From CAWELS01 sp964468205 (GTDB taxonomy: Bacteria > Acidobacteriota > Terriglobia > Bryobacterales > Bryobacteraceae): 64,000 nucleotides of DNA. Location: positions 10,935 through 74,934 of the forward strand of contig CAYXVG010000035.1 of NCBI GenBank assembly GCA_964468205.1, read 5' to 3'. The notes below the pieces were generated by a model that was given only the letters and a program-made list of their open reading frames with translations, made no database searches and was not told where the DNA came from. Made by a program: the position numbers and the translations under genes. Shown piece after piece: positions 51,405 through 60,891 of the stretch (position 1 is its first letter; every line of letters begins with the position of its first letter).

Positions 51405-52936
51405 CTTCGAACCATTTCTTCGTCGCCACGGGATCTCTTGCTTTGTCCGACCAAGCCGGTGAGGTCCTCCACAATCCGCTTCAGGTTGCTGGACTGGGAG
51501 TCCAACTCCTGACCTACCGATGCGCTCTCCTCGGCGTTCGCCGCGGATTCCTGGGTGACGCGCTGCATCTGGGTGATTGCGCTGAGAATTTGCTCGGTGC
51601 CCTGAGCCTGGGTTTGGCTGCCCTCCTCTACCGCGCCGGCAAGCTTCTTCACTGCATCATTGTCTTCCGTGATGGACCGGATTGCCTCGGTGACCTGATC
51701 GAGTGTCGCCTTGCCCTCGTGCGATTTCTGGATCGACTCCTCGATGAGCGCCGAGGTGTCCTGAGCGGCCTGCGCGCAGCGTTGTGACAGATTGCGGACT
51801 TCGTCGGCCACCACGGCGAATCCCATACCTGCCTCGCCGGCCCGCGCCGCTTCCACAGCGGCGTTCAGAGCGAGAATATTGGTTTGGAACGCAATGTCGT
51901 CGATCACCTGAATGATCTTCGAGATCTTCTCGCTGGAGGTGTTGATCTCCTGCATCGCGGCCACCATCTGGTCCAGCCGCGTGTTGGCCTGCTCCACGCC
52001 CGCGCTCACCTTTGACGTGAGTTGCGACGCTTCCTTCGACGTTTGGACATTTCGCTGGGCCGTCGCATTGATCTCCTCGCTGGAGGCCGAGGTCTCCTCC
52101 AAGGACGCCGCCTGTTCCGAGGCGCCCTGGGCCAGCGCCTGACTCGAAGAGGAGACCTGCGTGGCCGCGCTCGCGACTTGCTCGGCGCCTTCCTCTAACT
52201 CGCCGACCAGGTTGCGCAGCGATCCGGTTGACCGCCGGACAACCACGATCACGGCCGCCAGGATCACGATGTTTAACCCGACGAGGCTAATTGCCACGAG
52301 ACGGCTCACCTGCACATCCTTCTTCGACTGTGTGCTGGCCGCTTGCAGCGCCTCGCCCTGGCGTCCCATCAGCGCCCGCGTCGCTTGATCGATCTCAAGG
52401 CCGGCCGCATTGAGCCGGGTGGTTAGGATCTCGTGCGCCGCGACGAAATCGCCACCTTGGGCCGTCGCGAGATACTCCTCATAGGCTGGCGCCCATTTAT
52501 CGAGTCCCGCTTCCACGAGTGACAGCGACTGCAAATCCTCGGCGCTCGCGTAAAGGTCGCGCAACGACGCGACCTGCTCCCTCACCATGGTCACGCCTTC
52601 CAATACCAGTTCCTTTGACTCCGCCGCCATCTCCGTGGCATGGCAGGAGCTGCAGGATTCCTCCGACTCGCCGCCCGTGCGGCTGGCTTCCAGGTGCTCC
52701 ACCACAAAGGCCATGTGAGCATAGCGGGACTGCGCTGCCACTTCTTGAAATCCTGACCGGATTCCGCTAATTCCGTCAGACCGGCGCCCGGTGGTGTTCA
52801 CTGCGCTGTCGAGAGCGTCGCCAAGATGTTGAATGGTCCCCAACGAGGAGAGGCCCAGTGCCAACATGAACACGAATACCACCGCAAAGCTCAATATCAG
52901 CTTCTTGCCAATCGTCATTCGGGAACTCACTTTCAT
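51401..52936 (-). CDS. Methyl-accepting chemotaxis protein with periplasmic CxxCH motif
   Basis: The 511-residue receptor (from ATG 52936) has a transmembrane helix (about 10-33), a helical periplasmic sensor domain, a second helix (about 211-233) and the cytoplasmic signalling domain with the conserved tip VIDDIAFQTNILALNAAVEA, then ARAGEAGMGFAVVADEVRNL (about 344-383). No full HAMP domain is visible. The sensor domain contains CSSCH (C95, C98, H99), a c-type haem attachment motif, suggesting redox, oxygen or NO sensing. The start is ambiguous: AGGGGAGG ends one base before the ATG, and a GTG two codons later has better spacing. No che genes are adjacent, so it probably feeds a distant chemotaxis array. 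Confidence 0.9.
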   Translation of the reverse strand: MKVSSRMTIGKKLILSFAVVFVFMLALGLSSLGTIQHLGDALDSAVNTTGRRSDGISGIRSGFQEVAAQSRYAHMAFVVEHLEASRTGGESEESCSSCHATEMAAESKELVLEGVTMVREQVASLRDLYASAEDLQSLSLVEAGLDKWAPAYEEYLATAQGGDFVAAHEILTTRLNAAGLEIDQATRALMGRQGEALQAASTQSKKDVQVSRLVAISLVGLNIVILAAVIVVVRRSTGSLRNLVGELEEGAEQVASAATQVSSSSQALAQGASEQAASLEETSASSEEINATAQRNVQTSKEASQLTSKVSAGVEQANTRLDQMVAAMQEINTSSEKISKIIQVIDDIAFQTNILALNAAVEAARAGEAGMGFAVVADEVRNLSQRCAQAAQDTSALIEESIQKSHEGKATLDQVTEAIRSITEDNDAVKKLAGAVEEGSQTQAQGTEQILSAITQMQRVTQESAANAEESASVGQELDSQSSNLKRIVEDLTGLVGQSKRSRGDEEMVRS

Positions 52937-53200
52937 ACCTCCCCTTACATCCTGTCTTCGTAACTTGTCTGAGTGTCCGGCGCGGGTGGGACGACGCGAT
53001 TCCGCAGGGTCGGAACGGTCCGAGCGCTCTCCAGCCACTCCCCGGTCGAGGCGGTTCCACGTAGCCGCCTTTCACTGTTCATATCGCCCGCCGGCTGGCT
53101 GGCTTGAAAGAAAAACTGAAGCGCGGTCCGGACTCAAAGAGTGAATTTTCCGGACTCCAACTCAGGCCGTTCGTAATAACATTTAATTGGAGCTGAACCG

Positions 53201-55495
53201 ATGCCCCCTACCATGCGCCGCCTCGTTTTCGCCGCTCTCGGATTGACTCTCCTGCCTGCCGCCCTGGCCGCCCAGAATATCGTCGCGGACCCCGTCTCAC
53301 TGGTCTTCACTTACAAGATCGGAGGTGCTTTGCCGGGCCCCCGCGTTCTTGGCGTGGGGCTCGATACGGGCGGGAGCGCGCCCTACACCGTGACAGCGGG
53401 CGTTGGCGAGTGGCTCAGCGTCGCGCCGTCAACGGGTACTACCCCGGATACCGTGCAAGTTTCCGTCCATCCCTTGGGTCTTGATTCCGGTGTCTATTCC
53501 GGCCAGGTGAGGATCGATTCCGGCGGCAGAATCTTCGTGGTGCCCGTCACCCTCTACGTGCAGGAGATATTCACCGACCTCGTCGTTAGCCCTGGACAGC
53601 TTTTCTTTGAGGCGATTCCAAATGGAGCGGCGCCTCCGGCGCAATTGATCTCCGTCAGCGCCCCACCAACTCAGTTAAAACCATTTTCCGTATTCACTTC
53701 TGGTGACGGCTGGCTGCTGGCAAGTCCCACCAACGCGCTGACGCCAAGCACCGTCGAAGTACAGGTCGAGCAACGGAATGTTCTGCCTGGCGCCTATCAG
53801 GGTGCGGTCAATTTCCTCGATTCCGAGGGGAGGCTCGCCTGGACGGTACTGGTTACCATGGTTGTCGCCCAGCCCAGTCCTGTCACCGCCGCGCCTGCGG
53901 CGCTGAGCTTTCAGGCCAAGTCCGGAGTGGACTCACCGCAGTCGAAGAATGTGGTCATCACCAGCGTAACTGGAGATTCGCACCTCATCGAAACGCGCGC
54001 GGCGACCGATAGCGGAGGCGGCTGGCTTTCGGTTTCTCCTGCCGCCAGCATCACGCCAACCGTGATCGCCATTACCGTCAACGGCGCCGGACTCCCGGTG
54101 GGAACCTATCGCGGCGCTGTGATCCTGACCGTGCTGAAGCGGGCCGTAACCATTCCGGTGACGCTGACCATAACCGGCGGCCCGGCGCTGGCGGTCTCTT
54201 CCGATTTCCTCCGCTTCCTGTCCGGCGAAGGCGCCGCGCCAAATCCGCAGTCGCTCGTTGTAGACAGCCTCAGCGGCAGCGCAGTGCCATTCGTGGTGGC
54301 CACCAGCGGCGAGGAATGGTTGGCGGTGACACCCGAGTCCGGGACCACTCTTGCCACGCTAACCGTCAGCGCGAGGCCGGCCGGTCTTACTCCGGGTGTC
54401 TACAACGCGCTGATTTCCATCACTGCCGCTGGTTCGGCCGTTCCAACCACGGTGCAGGTGAGTTTTGAAATCACGGATGTTGTCACCGTTCAGGCCGAGC
54501 CAACTGTCCTCAGCTTCGCCGCCGCCGTGGGCTCCACCTCCATCACAAACAAGCCGGTGACCGTCTCAAGTAGCGGGCCACCGCTGGCATTCACGGTTAC
54601 GGCCGCTTCCGCCGGGTGGCTTGCCGCCGCTCAGACTGCCAATTCGACCCCCGCCAGAATCGCGGTGTCGGCGAACCCCGCTAGCCTCGCCACGGGGATC
54701 TATCATGGTTCGGTCGTCATCCACGCGCCGGCGGCCGGCAACAGCCCGCTATCCATCCCGGTGACACTCGAGGTGGAGGGATCTGTGCCGAGGATCAGCG
54801 CGGTGGTTCATGGCGCCAGCCTCACCGCCGGATCCGTCGCCCCGGGCACTACGGTGACTCTGTACGGGCAAAATCTTGGTCCCGAGGAAGGAAGCGGTCT
54901 TGTAATCGGATCGGATGGCCGGGTGACGACGGCCCTGGCGGGAGTTCGAGTTCTGTTCGACGGGATTCCGGGAGCCTTGCTATACGTTCAAGCCCGGCAG
55001 GTCAACGTGGTCGTTCCTTACGCACTTGCCGGTCTCAGATCCGCGAACGTCGTCGGCGAGTATATGGGTGAGCAGTCGCCCACCGTGCAATTGACGCTCT
55101 CTCCCGCTGCGCCGGGCATCTTCACGGTGGACTCCAGCGGGCAGGGCCCGGGGGCAATCCTCAACCAGGACTACAGCCTCAATCACGCGGGCAATCCCGC
55201 CGCCCCTGGGGAGATCGTCATCATCTACGGAACCGGCGCCGGGCAGACGTCTCCGCCTGGCGTGGATGGCGAGATCGTTGGTCCCGATCCGCCGCGGCCA
55301 CTGGCGCCAGTGAAGGTCTGGATTGGAGGGGCGGAGGCCGCGCTCGAGTATGCCGGCGGGGCCCCGGGATTCGTCGCCGGAGTGTTGCAGGTCAACGCCC
55401 GAGTTCCGCAATCCCTCCGGCCGGGGGCACATCCGATATTTCTCGAAATTGGACAGCTAAGAAGCCAACTCGCCGTTACGGTCGCCGTTCGGTAA
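53201..55495 (+). CDS. Secreted multi-BACON-like repeat protein with TIGR03437 domain
   Basis: The 764-residue protein starts behind TTGGAGC and has a signal peptide (LTLLPAALAAQ). Residues about 30-520 form five or so beta-sandwich repeats of roughly 90-95 residues with a WLSVxPxxGTTP motif (for example GEWLSVAPSTGTTPD, GGWLSVSPAASITP, EEWLAVTPESGTTLA) followed by LxxGxYxGxVxI. Residues about 525-764 match the Solibacter C-terminal TIGR03437 domain (TVTLYGQNLGPEEGS, LYVQARQVNVVVPY, PGEIVIIYGTGAGQTSPPGV). It is larger than the copy at 37624-39339 but has the same design. The likely location is the cell surface or matrix. It overlaps the convergent FAD-oxidoreductase gene by 39 bases. Confidence 0.85.
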   Translation: MPPTMRRLVFAALGLTLLPAALAAQNIVADPVSLVFTYKIGGALPGPRVLGVGLDTGGSAPYTVTAGVGEWLSVAPSTGTTPDTVQVSVHPLGLDSGVYSGQVRIDSGGRIFVVPVTLYVQEIFTDLVVSPGQLFFEAIPNGAAPPAQLISVSAPPTQLKPFSVFTSGDGWLLASPTNALTPSTVEVQVEQRNVLPGAYQGAVNFLDSEGRLAWTVLVTMVVAQPSPVTAAPAALSFQAKSGVDSPQSKNVVITSVTGDSHLIETRAATDSGGGWLSVSPAASITPTVIAITVNGAGLPVGTYRGAVILTVLKRAVTIPVTLTITGGPALAVSSDFLRFLSGEGAAPNPQSLVVDSLSGSAVPFVVATSGEEWLAVTPESGTTLATLTVSARPAGLTPGVYNALISITAAGSAVPTTVQVSFEITDVVTVQAEPTVLSFAAAVGSTSITNKPVTVSSSGPPLAFTVTAASAGWLAAAQTANSTPARIAVSANPASLATGIYHGSVVIHAPAAGNSPLSIPVTLEVEGSVPRISAVVHGASLTAGSVAPGTTVTLYGQNLGPEEGSGLVIGSDGRVTTALAGVRVLFDGIPGALLYVQARQVNVVVPYALAGLRSANVVGEYMGEQSPTVQLTLSPAAPGIFTVDSSGQGPGAILNQDYSLNHAGNPAAPGEIVIIYGTGAGQTSPPGVDGEIVGPDPPRPLAPVKVWIGGAEAALEYAGGAPGFVAGVLQVNARVPQSLRPGAHPIFLEIGQLRSQLAVTVAVR

Positions 55496-57025
55496 CCGGA
55501 CGCGCGGAATGGGAACGGCTGGTTGGGTGGACCGCAGGCCGGCGACGTCGAGTTCGCCGCCCTCCTCGTGGTAGTCCGCGTCCACGTTGACGCTCCAGAG
55601 GTCATGCTGCTCTCCCAGAATGTTGCGCGCCGCCAGCAGGGCTGTCAGCATCGAGTGATCCTGGTTGTTGTACTGGTGCATTCCGTTGCGTCCCACCAGT
55701 TGGAGATTCGGCGTTTGCCGCAGGAAACGCTTGACAATTTCGAGGGCTCCTTGGTATCCGCGATCATAGACGGGATACGCTTTCGGCATCCGCACAACGG
55801 CGCCGTCGAGGAAGGCGGCCGTGGAGGCCAAGCCCAGCGACTCCATCTCCCGCCGCCCGAGGGCAATCAACTCTTCATCGGTAGCGGACCATAGCCGGTC
55901 ATTCTCGAAACAGAAGTACTCGAGGCCCAGGCAGGTGGTTTCCGGATTGGGTGTCATCTCCGGACTCCAGTTCTTGTAGTTCTGTATGCGGCCGACCTTG
56001 ACGCCGGGTTCATGCACGTAGATCCAGTTATCAGGGAAAAGGTCACGGCCCCGATAGATGAGCGCGACTGTAAGAAAGTCCCGGTAGCGGAATAGACTGG
56101 CGGCCTCTACCAACTCTTGCGGAGGCGCGGGATGCAGGCATTGGATGAGATCGCGAACCGGCATGCTACTGATGAAATTGCCGCCCTCGTAGATGGACCC
56201 AGCCGCTTCCACAGAGGTAACCCGACCGGGCTCCCAGTGGATTTTCTGGGCCGGCGCGTTGAAGATCACCCGGCTTCCCCGGCTTTCCACCTCGTCGCGA
56301 AAGCGTTGCCACATCATGCCCGGTCCGAGGCGAGGATAGTGGAACTCATGGATCAAGGTCTTGATGCCGGCGCCGTTCGTATTCGCTTTGCGGTAGCGCA
56401 CGGCGTTCCAGAGGGCGGTCCGGAGCGAGAGTCCGCGAATGCGCTGGGCCGCCCAATCCGCGCTGATCTCGCTGCACGGCATGCCCCAGACCTTCTCGGT
56501 GTAGGTTCGGAAGAAGATCTCAAAGAGCCTTCTCCCGAAGCGGTTGGAAACCCAGGTTTCAAAGCTCTCTTCGGGTTTGGCGGGAAAAAGAGCTGACTTT
56601 GCGTAGCTCATGCCGCACCGAAACGACTCCGCCAAGCCGAGTCCCTGCAACGCGTTCCACGGATCGAGTGGATATCGAAAGAAATGCGACTTGTAGAAGA
56701 TACGGGAAAGCCGCTTGCGGCGCAGGAAGTCGTCGCCTAAAACCTCTTCCCACATCCGCTGGATTAGGGGAACCTTGGTGAAGAACCGGTGCCCGCCGAT
56801 GTCGAACAGATAGCCGTTGTGCTCGACAGTTTGAGATAAGCCCCCGGTGGCGGCGGTTTTCTCGAGAATCACCGAGGTTACCTGGTTCTTGGAGAGTTCG
56901 TAGGCCGCGGTCAGTCCCGCCGGCCCTGCTCCCACGATGACGACCGGATGTTTCACAATACGCCAGTTCGGATTCGATGCGGGCGCCGGCGGGCCATTAC
57001 CCGGCCTTGCCGGACGTTTCCTCAT
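55457..57025 (-). CDS. FAD-dependent oxidoreductase, UDP-galactopyranose-mutase-like
   Basis: From ATG 57025 the product has 522 residues. It opens with the Rossmann dinucleotide motif VVIVGAGPAGLTAAYELSKN, then SQTVEHNGYLFDIGGHRFF, in the style of amine-oxidase, protoporphyrinogen-oxidase and UDP-galactopyranose-mutase-like flavoproteins, and ends LVGRNGMHQYNNQDHSM, where such proteins contact FAD. An in-frame GTG at 56956 sits right before the Rossmann motif and may be the true start. It lies 42 bases downstream of glgX and probably shares its transcript. Substrate unknown; a role in sugar-nucleotide or cell-surface glycan chemistry is the most likely. Confidence 0.82.
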   Translation of the reverse strand: MRKRPARPGNGPPAPASNPNWRIVKHPVVIVGAGPAGLTAAYELSKNQVTSVILEKTAATGGLSQTVEHNGYLFDIGGHRFFTKVPLIQRMWEEVLGDDFLRRKRLSRIFYKSHFFRYPLDPWNALQGLGLAESFRCGMSYAKSALFPAKPEESFETWVSNRFGRRLFEIFFRTYTEKVWGMPCSEISADWAAQRIRGLSLRTALWNAVRYRKANTNGAGIKTLIHEFHYPRLGPGMMWQRFRDEVESRGSRVIFNAPAQKIHWEPGRVTSVEAAGSIYEGGNFISSMPVRDLIQCLHPAPPQELVEAASLFRYRDFLTVALIYRGRDLFPDNWIYVHEPGVKVGRIQNYKNWSPEMTPNPETTCLGLEYFCFENDRLWSATDEELIALGRREMESLGLASTAAFLDGAVVRMPKAYPVYDRGYQGALEIVKRFLRQTPNLQLVGRNGMHQYNNQDHSMLTALLAARNILGEQHDLWSVNVDADYHEEGGELDVAGLRSTQPAVPIPRVRLPNGDRNGELAS

Positions 57026-57067
57026 CGTAACATTACGAGTTCGCCGGCAGCGCCGGTGCACGCCGTC

Positions 57068-59218
57068 TCACTTCGGCGAACCCACCAGGCGCAGCAACAC
57101 CAGTGACCGGCCCCGGAGTTTGTAACGGCTGTCGCGCAGGAAGTACCGGCGGCTCCAATTTGCCTCGGCCGTGTCGAGCAGCCGTTCCCATCGCTGGCCT
57201 TCCTGGTGTGCCGGGAGGGCGAAAATCACCGGCTCATGGTAGGCGCTCAACATGATGAAAAGAGTGTCATCGACGATCGGTTCGCCCATCTCGTCACACT
57301 CTTCGATCGCATCTCCGGCGAGGCGGTAGCCGAGGCAGCGCGCCGCCGGATTGCTCCACGCCGCATCGTTCATCTCGGCGCCGCTCGGTTCGTACCAGGC
57401 GATGTCCTTGATTTCGGTACCCCGGATGCTCCTGCCCTGGAAAAATCGGCGCCTCCGCAGGACGGGGTGTTGCTGCCGCAGCCGGACGACATAGCGCACG
57501 AACTCGAGCAGGTTCTTTTGCCGGTCCAAGAGGTTCCAGTCATACCAGCTAATCTCGTTGTCCTGACAGTAAGCGTTGTTGTTGCCGCCCTGCGTACGGC
57601 TCAGCTCGTCCCCTCCCGAGATCATCGGTACGCCTTGAGAAAGCAGCAGTGTCGCGATGAAGTTCCTTTTTTGGCGTTCCCGGAGATTCACGATCGTCCG
57701 GTCCGTGGTTGGCCCTTCCACGCCGCAGTTCCAACTCAGGTTGTGATTCTCGCCGTCCCGATTGTCCTCTTTGTTGGCTTCGTTGTGTTTCTCGTTATAG
57801 CTCACCAAATCTTCCAACGGGAACCCGTCGTGACAGGTCACGAAGTTGATGCTCGCGTAGGGGCGACGGCCGCTGTGGGCGTAGAGGTCGCTCGATCCGG
57901 ACAGGCGGGTTGCCATTTCGGAGACGACGCCGCCGTCGCCTTTCCAGAAACTGCGAACGGTATCGCGGTACTTCCCATTCCACTCCGTCCACCCGACGGG
58001 GAAGTTGCCGACCTGATAGCCGCCCTCGCCAAGATCCCAAGGCTCCGCGATCAGTTTCACCTGCGAGAGCACCGGATCCTGGTGAATAATGTCGAAGAAG
58101 GCCGCCAACTTGTCCACCGCGTGAAGCTCGCGTGCCAAAGCGCTGGCGAGATCAAAGCGGAACCCGTCAACATGCATCTCCATCGCCCAATAGCGCAGCG
58201 AATCCGTAATGAGCTGCAACACCCTGGGGTTTTTCATGTTCAGCGTGTTGCCGCAGCCGGTGTAGTCGACATAGTAGCGCCGGTCTTCGGGTGAGAGCCG
58301 GTAGTAGGAAGCGTTGTCGACCCCGCGAAGGGACAGGGTTGGCCCCAGGTGATTCCCCTCGGCCGTGTGATTGTAAACGACATCGAGAATCACCTCCAGT
58401 TCGGCCCGATGGAGGATGCGCACCATTCGTTTGAACTCTCGCACCACATTCGTGGGTTGCGCGGCCGACGCGTACCGGCTATCCGGAGCAAAGAACCCCA
58501 GCGTGTTGTAGCCCCAATAGTTGCTCAGGTTATTCTCCACTAGATGCCGGTCATAGGCATGGTGGTGAACCGGCATCAGCTCCACTGCCGTGACACCGAG
58601 GCTCTTGAAGTGTTGGATCGCCGGTTCACAGGAAAGTCCGGAATAGGTACCCCGGAACTCCTCGGGAACCTCCGGGTGGAGTTTCGTGAAGCCTTTCACG
58701 TGGGCTTCATAGATTACCGTTTTGTGCCAAGGGGTCCGCGGATGCCGGTCGTCGCCCCAGGTAAACGCCGGGTCGATCACTGCCGCCAGCGGCGCACAGG
58801 CAGCATTATCGCGGTCATCGCGCTCTAGATCCTGCTTCGGGCTGCCGACCCTGTATCCGTGCATCTCATCGGCCCAGCGGATGGTGCGGCCCACCACCTT
58901 GGCATAGGGATCAAGGACGATCTTGCGCGCATTAAAACGGTGGCCCTCAGATGGCTTCCACGGGCCATCGACTCGATATCCATAGAGTTGCCCCGGCACA
59001 AGATCGGAGACGTAGCCGTGCCAAACCATGTCGGTCTGTTCGGGTAACTGGATTCTCCTCGCTTCGGTAGTATCATCGGGCGAATCGAACAGGCACAACT
59101 CGACGCTCGTGGCGTGTTCGGAAAAGATCGCGAAGTTCACCCCAGCGCCATCCCAAGTGGCGCCAAGAGGATAAGGAGAGCCCGGACGGATACGGGTCGG
59201 AGTGCTCAAGCAACCCAT
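57068..59218 (-). CDS. glgX: Glycogen debranching enzyme (isoamylase-type, GH13)
   Basis: GlgX hydrolyses alpha-1,6 branches of glycogen limit dextrin. The 716-residue product has an N-terminal CBM48 domain (GSPYPLGATWDGAGVNFAIF) and the GH13 barrel with nucleophile D356 in DGFRFDLASAL, acid/base E392 in LIAEPWDLGEGGYQVG and the conserved NFVTCHDGFPLEDLVSYNEK with the transition-state Asp. It ends with a small beta-domain (YKLRGRSLVLLRLV). The size matches GlgX. A companion FAD oxidoreductase follows on the same strand. No other glycogen genes are in the window. Confidence 0.94.
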   Translation of the reverse strand: MGCLSTPTRIRPGSPYPLGATWDGAGVNFAIFSEHATSVELCLFDSPDDTTEARRIQLPEQTDMVWHGYVSDLVPGQLYGYRVDGPWKPSEGHRFNARKIVLDPYAKVVGRTIRWADEMHGYRVGSPKQDLERDDRDNAACAPLAAVIDPAFTWGDDRHPRTPWHKTVIYEAHVKGFTKLHPEVPEEFRGTYSGLSCEPAIQHFKSLGVTAVELMPVHHHAYDRHLVENNLSNYWGYNTLGFFAPDSRYASAAQPTNVVREFKRMVRILHRAELEVILDVVYNHTAEGNHLGPTLSLRGVDNASYYRLSPEDRRYYVDYTGCGNTLNMKNPRVLQLITDSLRYWAMEMHVDGFRFDLASALARELHAVDKLAAFFDIIHQDPVLSQVKLIAEPWDLGEGGYQVGNFPVGWTEWNGKYRDTVRSFWKGDGGVVSEMATRLSGSSDLYAHSGRRPYASINFVTCHDGFPLEDLVSYNEKHNEANKEDNRDGENHNLSWNCGVEGPTTDRTIVNLRERQKRNFIATLLLSQGVPMISGGDELSRTQGGNNNAYCQDNEISWYDWNLLDRQKNLLEFVRYVVRLRQQHPVLRRRRFFQGRSIRGTEIKDIAWYEPSGAEMNDAAWSNPAARCLGYRLAGDAIEECDEMGEPIVDDTLFIMLSAYHEPVIFALPAHQEGQRWERLLDTAEANWSRRYFLRDSRYKLRGRSLVLLRLVGSPK

Positions 59219-59390
59219 TACATCACACCCTTCCCAGCGCTGCGTGGCCCAGCGGGCCGCCCGGCTATGGCCTGTCTATCAGGGCTGGCATACCACCGGT
59301 CAGGACCCGCTCGCGGTTTCCAGCCTTGGGTTCCTCACATCTTGTCTTGTTGGAGTGGGAGCGGCCGACCGGCCGCTTGGGTCAGACACC

Positions 59391-59579
59391 TCAACGAAAG
59401 CCGCCGCCACCTCCGGCCGGACCGCACACCGGTCCGCTGGTGGCAAACGCGGAGATGAGGCGCTGCACGTCCTCTGACTCGCAATCCGGGCATCTGAGCT
59501 CCCGGTCGGCGTCTTGCGCCCGTCGAAGCTTCTCGTAGACAGTACCGCAACTGTTGCAGCGGTATTCATACATCGGCAT
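59391..59579 (-). CDS. FmdB-family zinc-ribbon protein
   Basis: The 62-residue product starts MPMYEYRCNSCGTVYEKLR and has two CxxC pairs (C8-C11 and C30-C33 in RCPDCESEDVQRL), the FmdB/zinc-ribbon putative regulatory family. FmdB was first named from formamidase-linked genes; the general role is unknown. A longer open frame continues upstream of the ATG but has no family match. It has a glycine-rich tail and sits 172 bases upstream of glgX on the same strand. Confidence 0.88.
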   Translation of the reverse strand: MPMYEYRCNSCGTVYEKLRRAQDADRELRCPDCESEDVQRLISAFATSGPVCGPAGGGGGFR

Positions 59580-59719
59580 AGCAAACGTCCAGGTTTTCCT
59601 AGCAGCCAGCCTGTTGCTGTCGAAGCCGGCCTTTCTGATTTCCTTTACATGATAGTAGATGCACTGCCGGCGGCGGCGTGACACGTAGGCCGGGCATCAG
59701 TGGTACACTGTCTTCCGCC

Positions 59720-60793
59720 ATGCAGATTGTGACCTATCGGAACCGCCGCGCCGTGCAGATTGAGAATTCCGGTGTGCGCGTCATTGTCCTTTTCGAGGGC
59801 GGCCACATCGCCGGGATTTTCCACAAAGCGACGGGCGTGAACCCGCTCTGGACACCGCCCTGGCCATCGATCGAACCTTCCGCCTACGACCCCGGCAAGC
59901 ATCCCGAGTACGGCCGGAATGTCGAAAGCCGCCTGCTCGCCGGCATCATGGGCCACAATCTGTGCATGGATATCTTCGGTGTTCCCTCCGCCGAAGAAGA
60001 AGCCGCCGGACTCGGTGTGCACGGCGAGGCGCCCGTCGCGCCGTACCACTTTGAGATGGAGGACGATGAGTTGGTCTGCCGCGCTGACCTGATGGAGGCC
60101 GGTCTTGTATTCATCCGCCGCATTCGCCTTGCACCGGGCGGGGGAGTTGTTCGGATTTCGGAATCGGTCCACAACCTGCGCGGCATCGACCGCCCGATCG
60201 GCTGGACGCAGCATGCAACGCTCGGCCCTCCGTTTCTTGAAAAAGGCGTAACCCAGTTCCGCGCCAGCGGAGCTCGATCGAAGGTGGCTGAAGCCGAGTT
60301 CTCCGAGGAGTACGGGCGGTACAAAACAGGCGCGGAATTCGATTGGCCAAACGTTCCGCTCAAAGACGGTGGCACGGATAGCCTGCAAGTTTATACCTCG
60401 GCTCCCGTCTCCGGCGGCTTCACCACCACGCTGATGGATCCCGCGCGCGAGCATGCGCATTTCGTCGCCTGGTCGCCCGCCAGCAAAGTTGTGTTCGGCT
60501 ACGTTTGGCGCCGTCAGGACTTTCCTTGGCTCGGCCGCTGGGAGGAGAACCTCTCGCGGAAGACGCCGCCATGGAATGGAAGGACAATCACTGCCGGCAT
60601 GGAATTCGGCGTCTCGGCCTTTCCGGAGACCCGGCGGCAGATGGTGGAACGGGGCCCGCTGTTCGGAGCGCCCACGCTCCGCTGGATTCCCGCTGAAACC
60701 ACGGTGCAGGCGGATTACTGCGCCTTCATCGCTAGTACTGGCTCAATACCCGAATCTGTCGAGTGGGACGGCGACGCCGGCGTGAAGCTGTAG
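59720..60793 (+). CDS. Galactose-mutarotase-like superfamily protein
   Basis: From ATG 59720 the product has 357 residues, all beta-rich by composition. Motifs resemble mutarotase-like sugar-binding folds: ENSGVRVIVLFEGGHIAGIF at the start, WTQHATLGPPFLEKG (an H in the equivalent of the catalytic-histidine strand) and FDWPNVPL. I cannot assign a precise family; aldose 1-epimerase-like or a related carbohydrate-binding protein are the candidates. It converges with the GH43-like gene; a 7-bp hairpin (60840-60860) lies between them. Confidence 0.6.
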   Translation: MQIVTYRNRRAVQIENSGVRVIVLFEGGHIAGIFHKATGVNPLWTPPWPSIEPSAYDPGKHPEYGRNVESRLLAGIMGHNLCMDIFGVPSAEEEAAGLGVHGEAPVAPYHFEMEDDELVCRADLMEAGLVFIRRIRLAPGGGVVRISESVHNLRGIDRPIGWTQHATLGPPFLEKGVTQFRASGARSKVAEAEFSEEYGRYKTGAEFDWPNVPLKDGGTDSLQVYTSAPVSGGFTTTLMDPAREHAHFVAWSPASKVVFGYVWRRQDFPWLGRWEENLSRKTPPWNGRTITAGMEFGVSAFPETRRQMVERGPLFGAPTLRWIPAETTVQADYCAFIASTGSIPESVEWDGDAGVKL

Positions 60794-60891
60794 GCCGGCG
60801 TGCGCGCTCGTCGTCATGTTGCCGGGGGAGGTTCCGGCGAGCGGATGCATGCGATCCGCTTTCGGCGGATAACCCGCCACGTTCACCCGCG

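Noticed and set aside
57206..58294. 362-codon plus-strand frame antisense to glgX
   Set aside because: The minus strand encodes a complete GH13 enzyme; the antisense product looks like no known family.
60840..60860. 7-bp hairpin between convergent genes as a terminator
   Set aside because: Stem is short (AGCGGAT/ATCCGCT) and lacks a T-tract; too weak for a separate terminator call.
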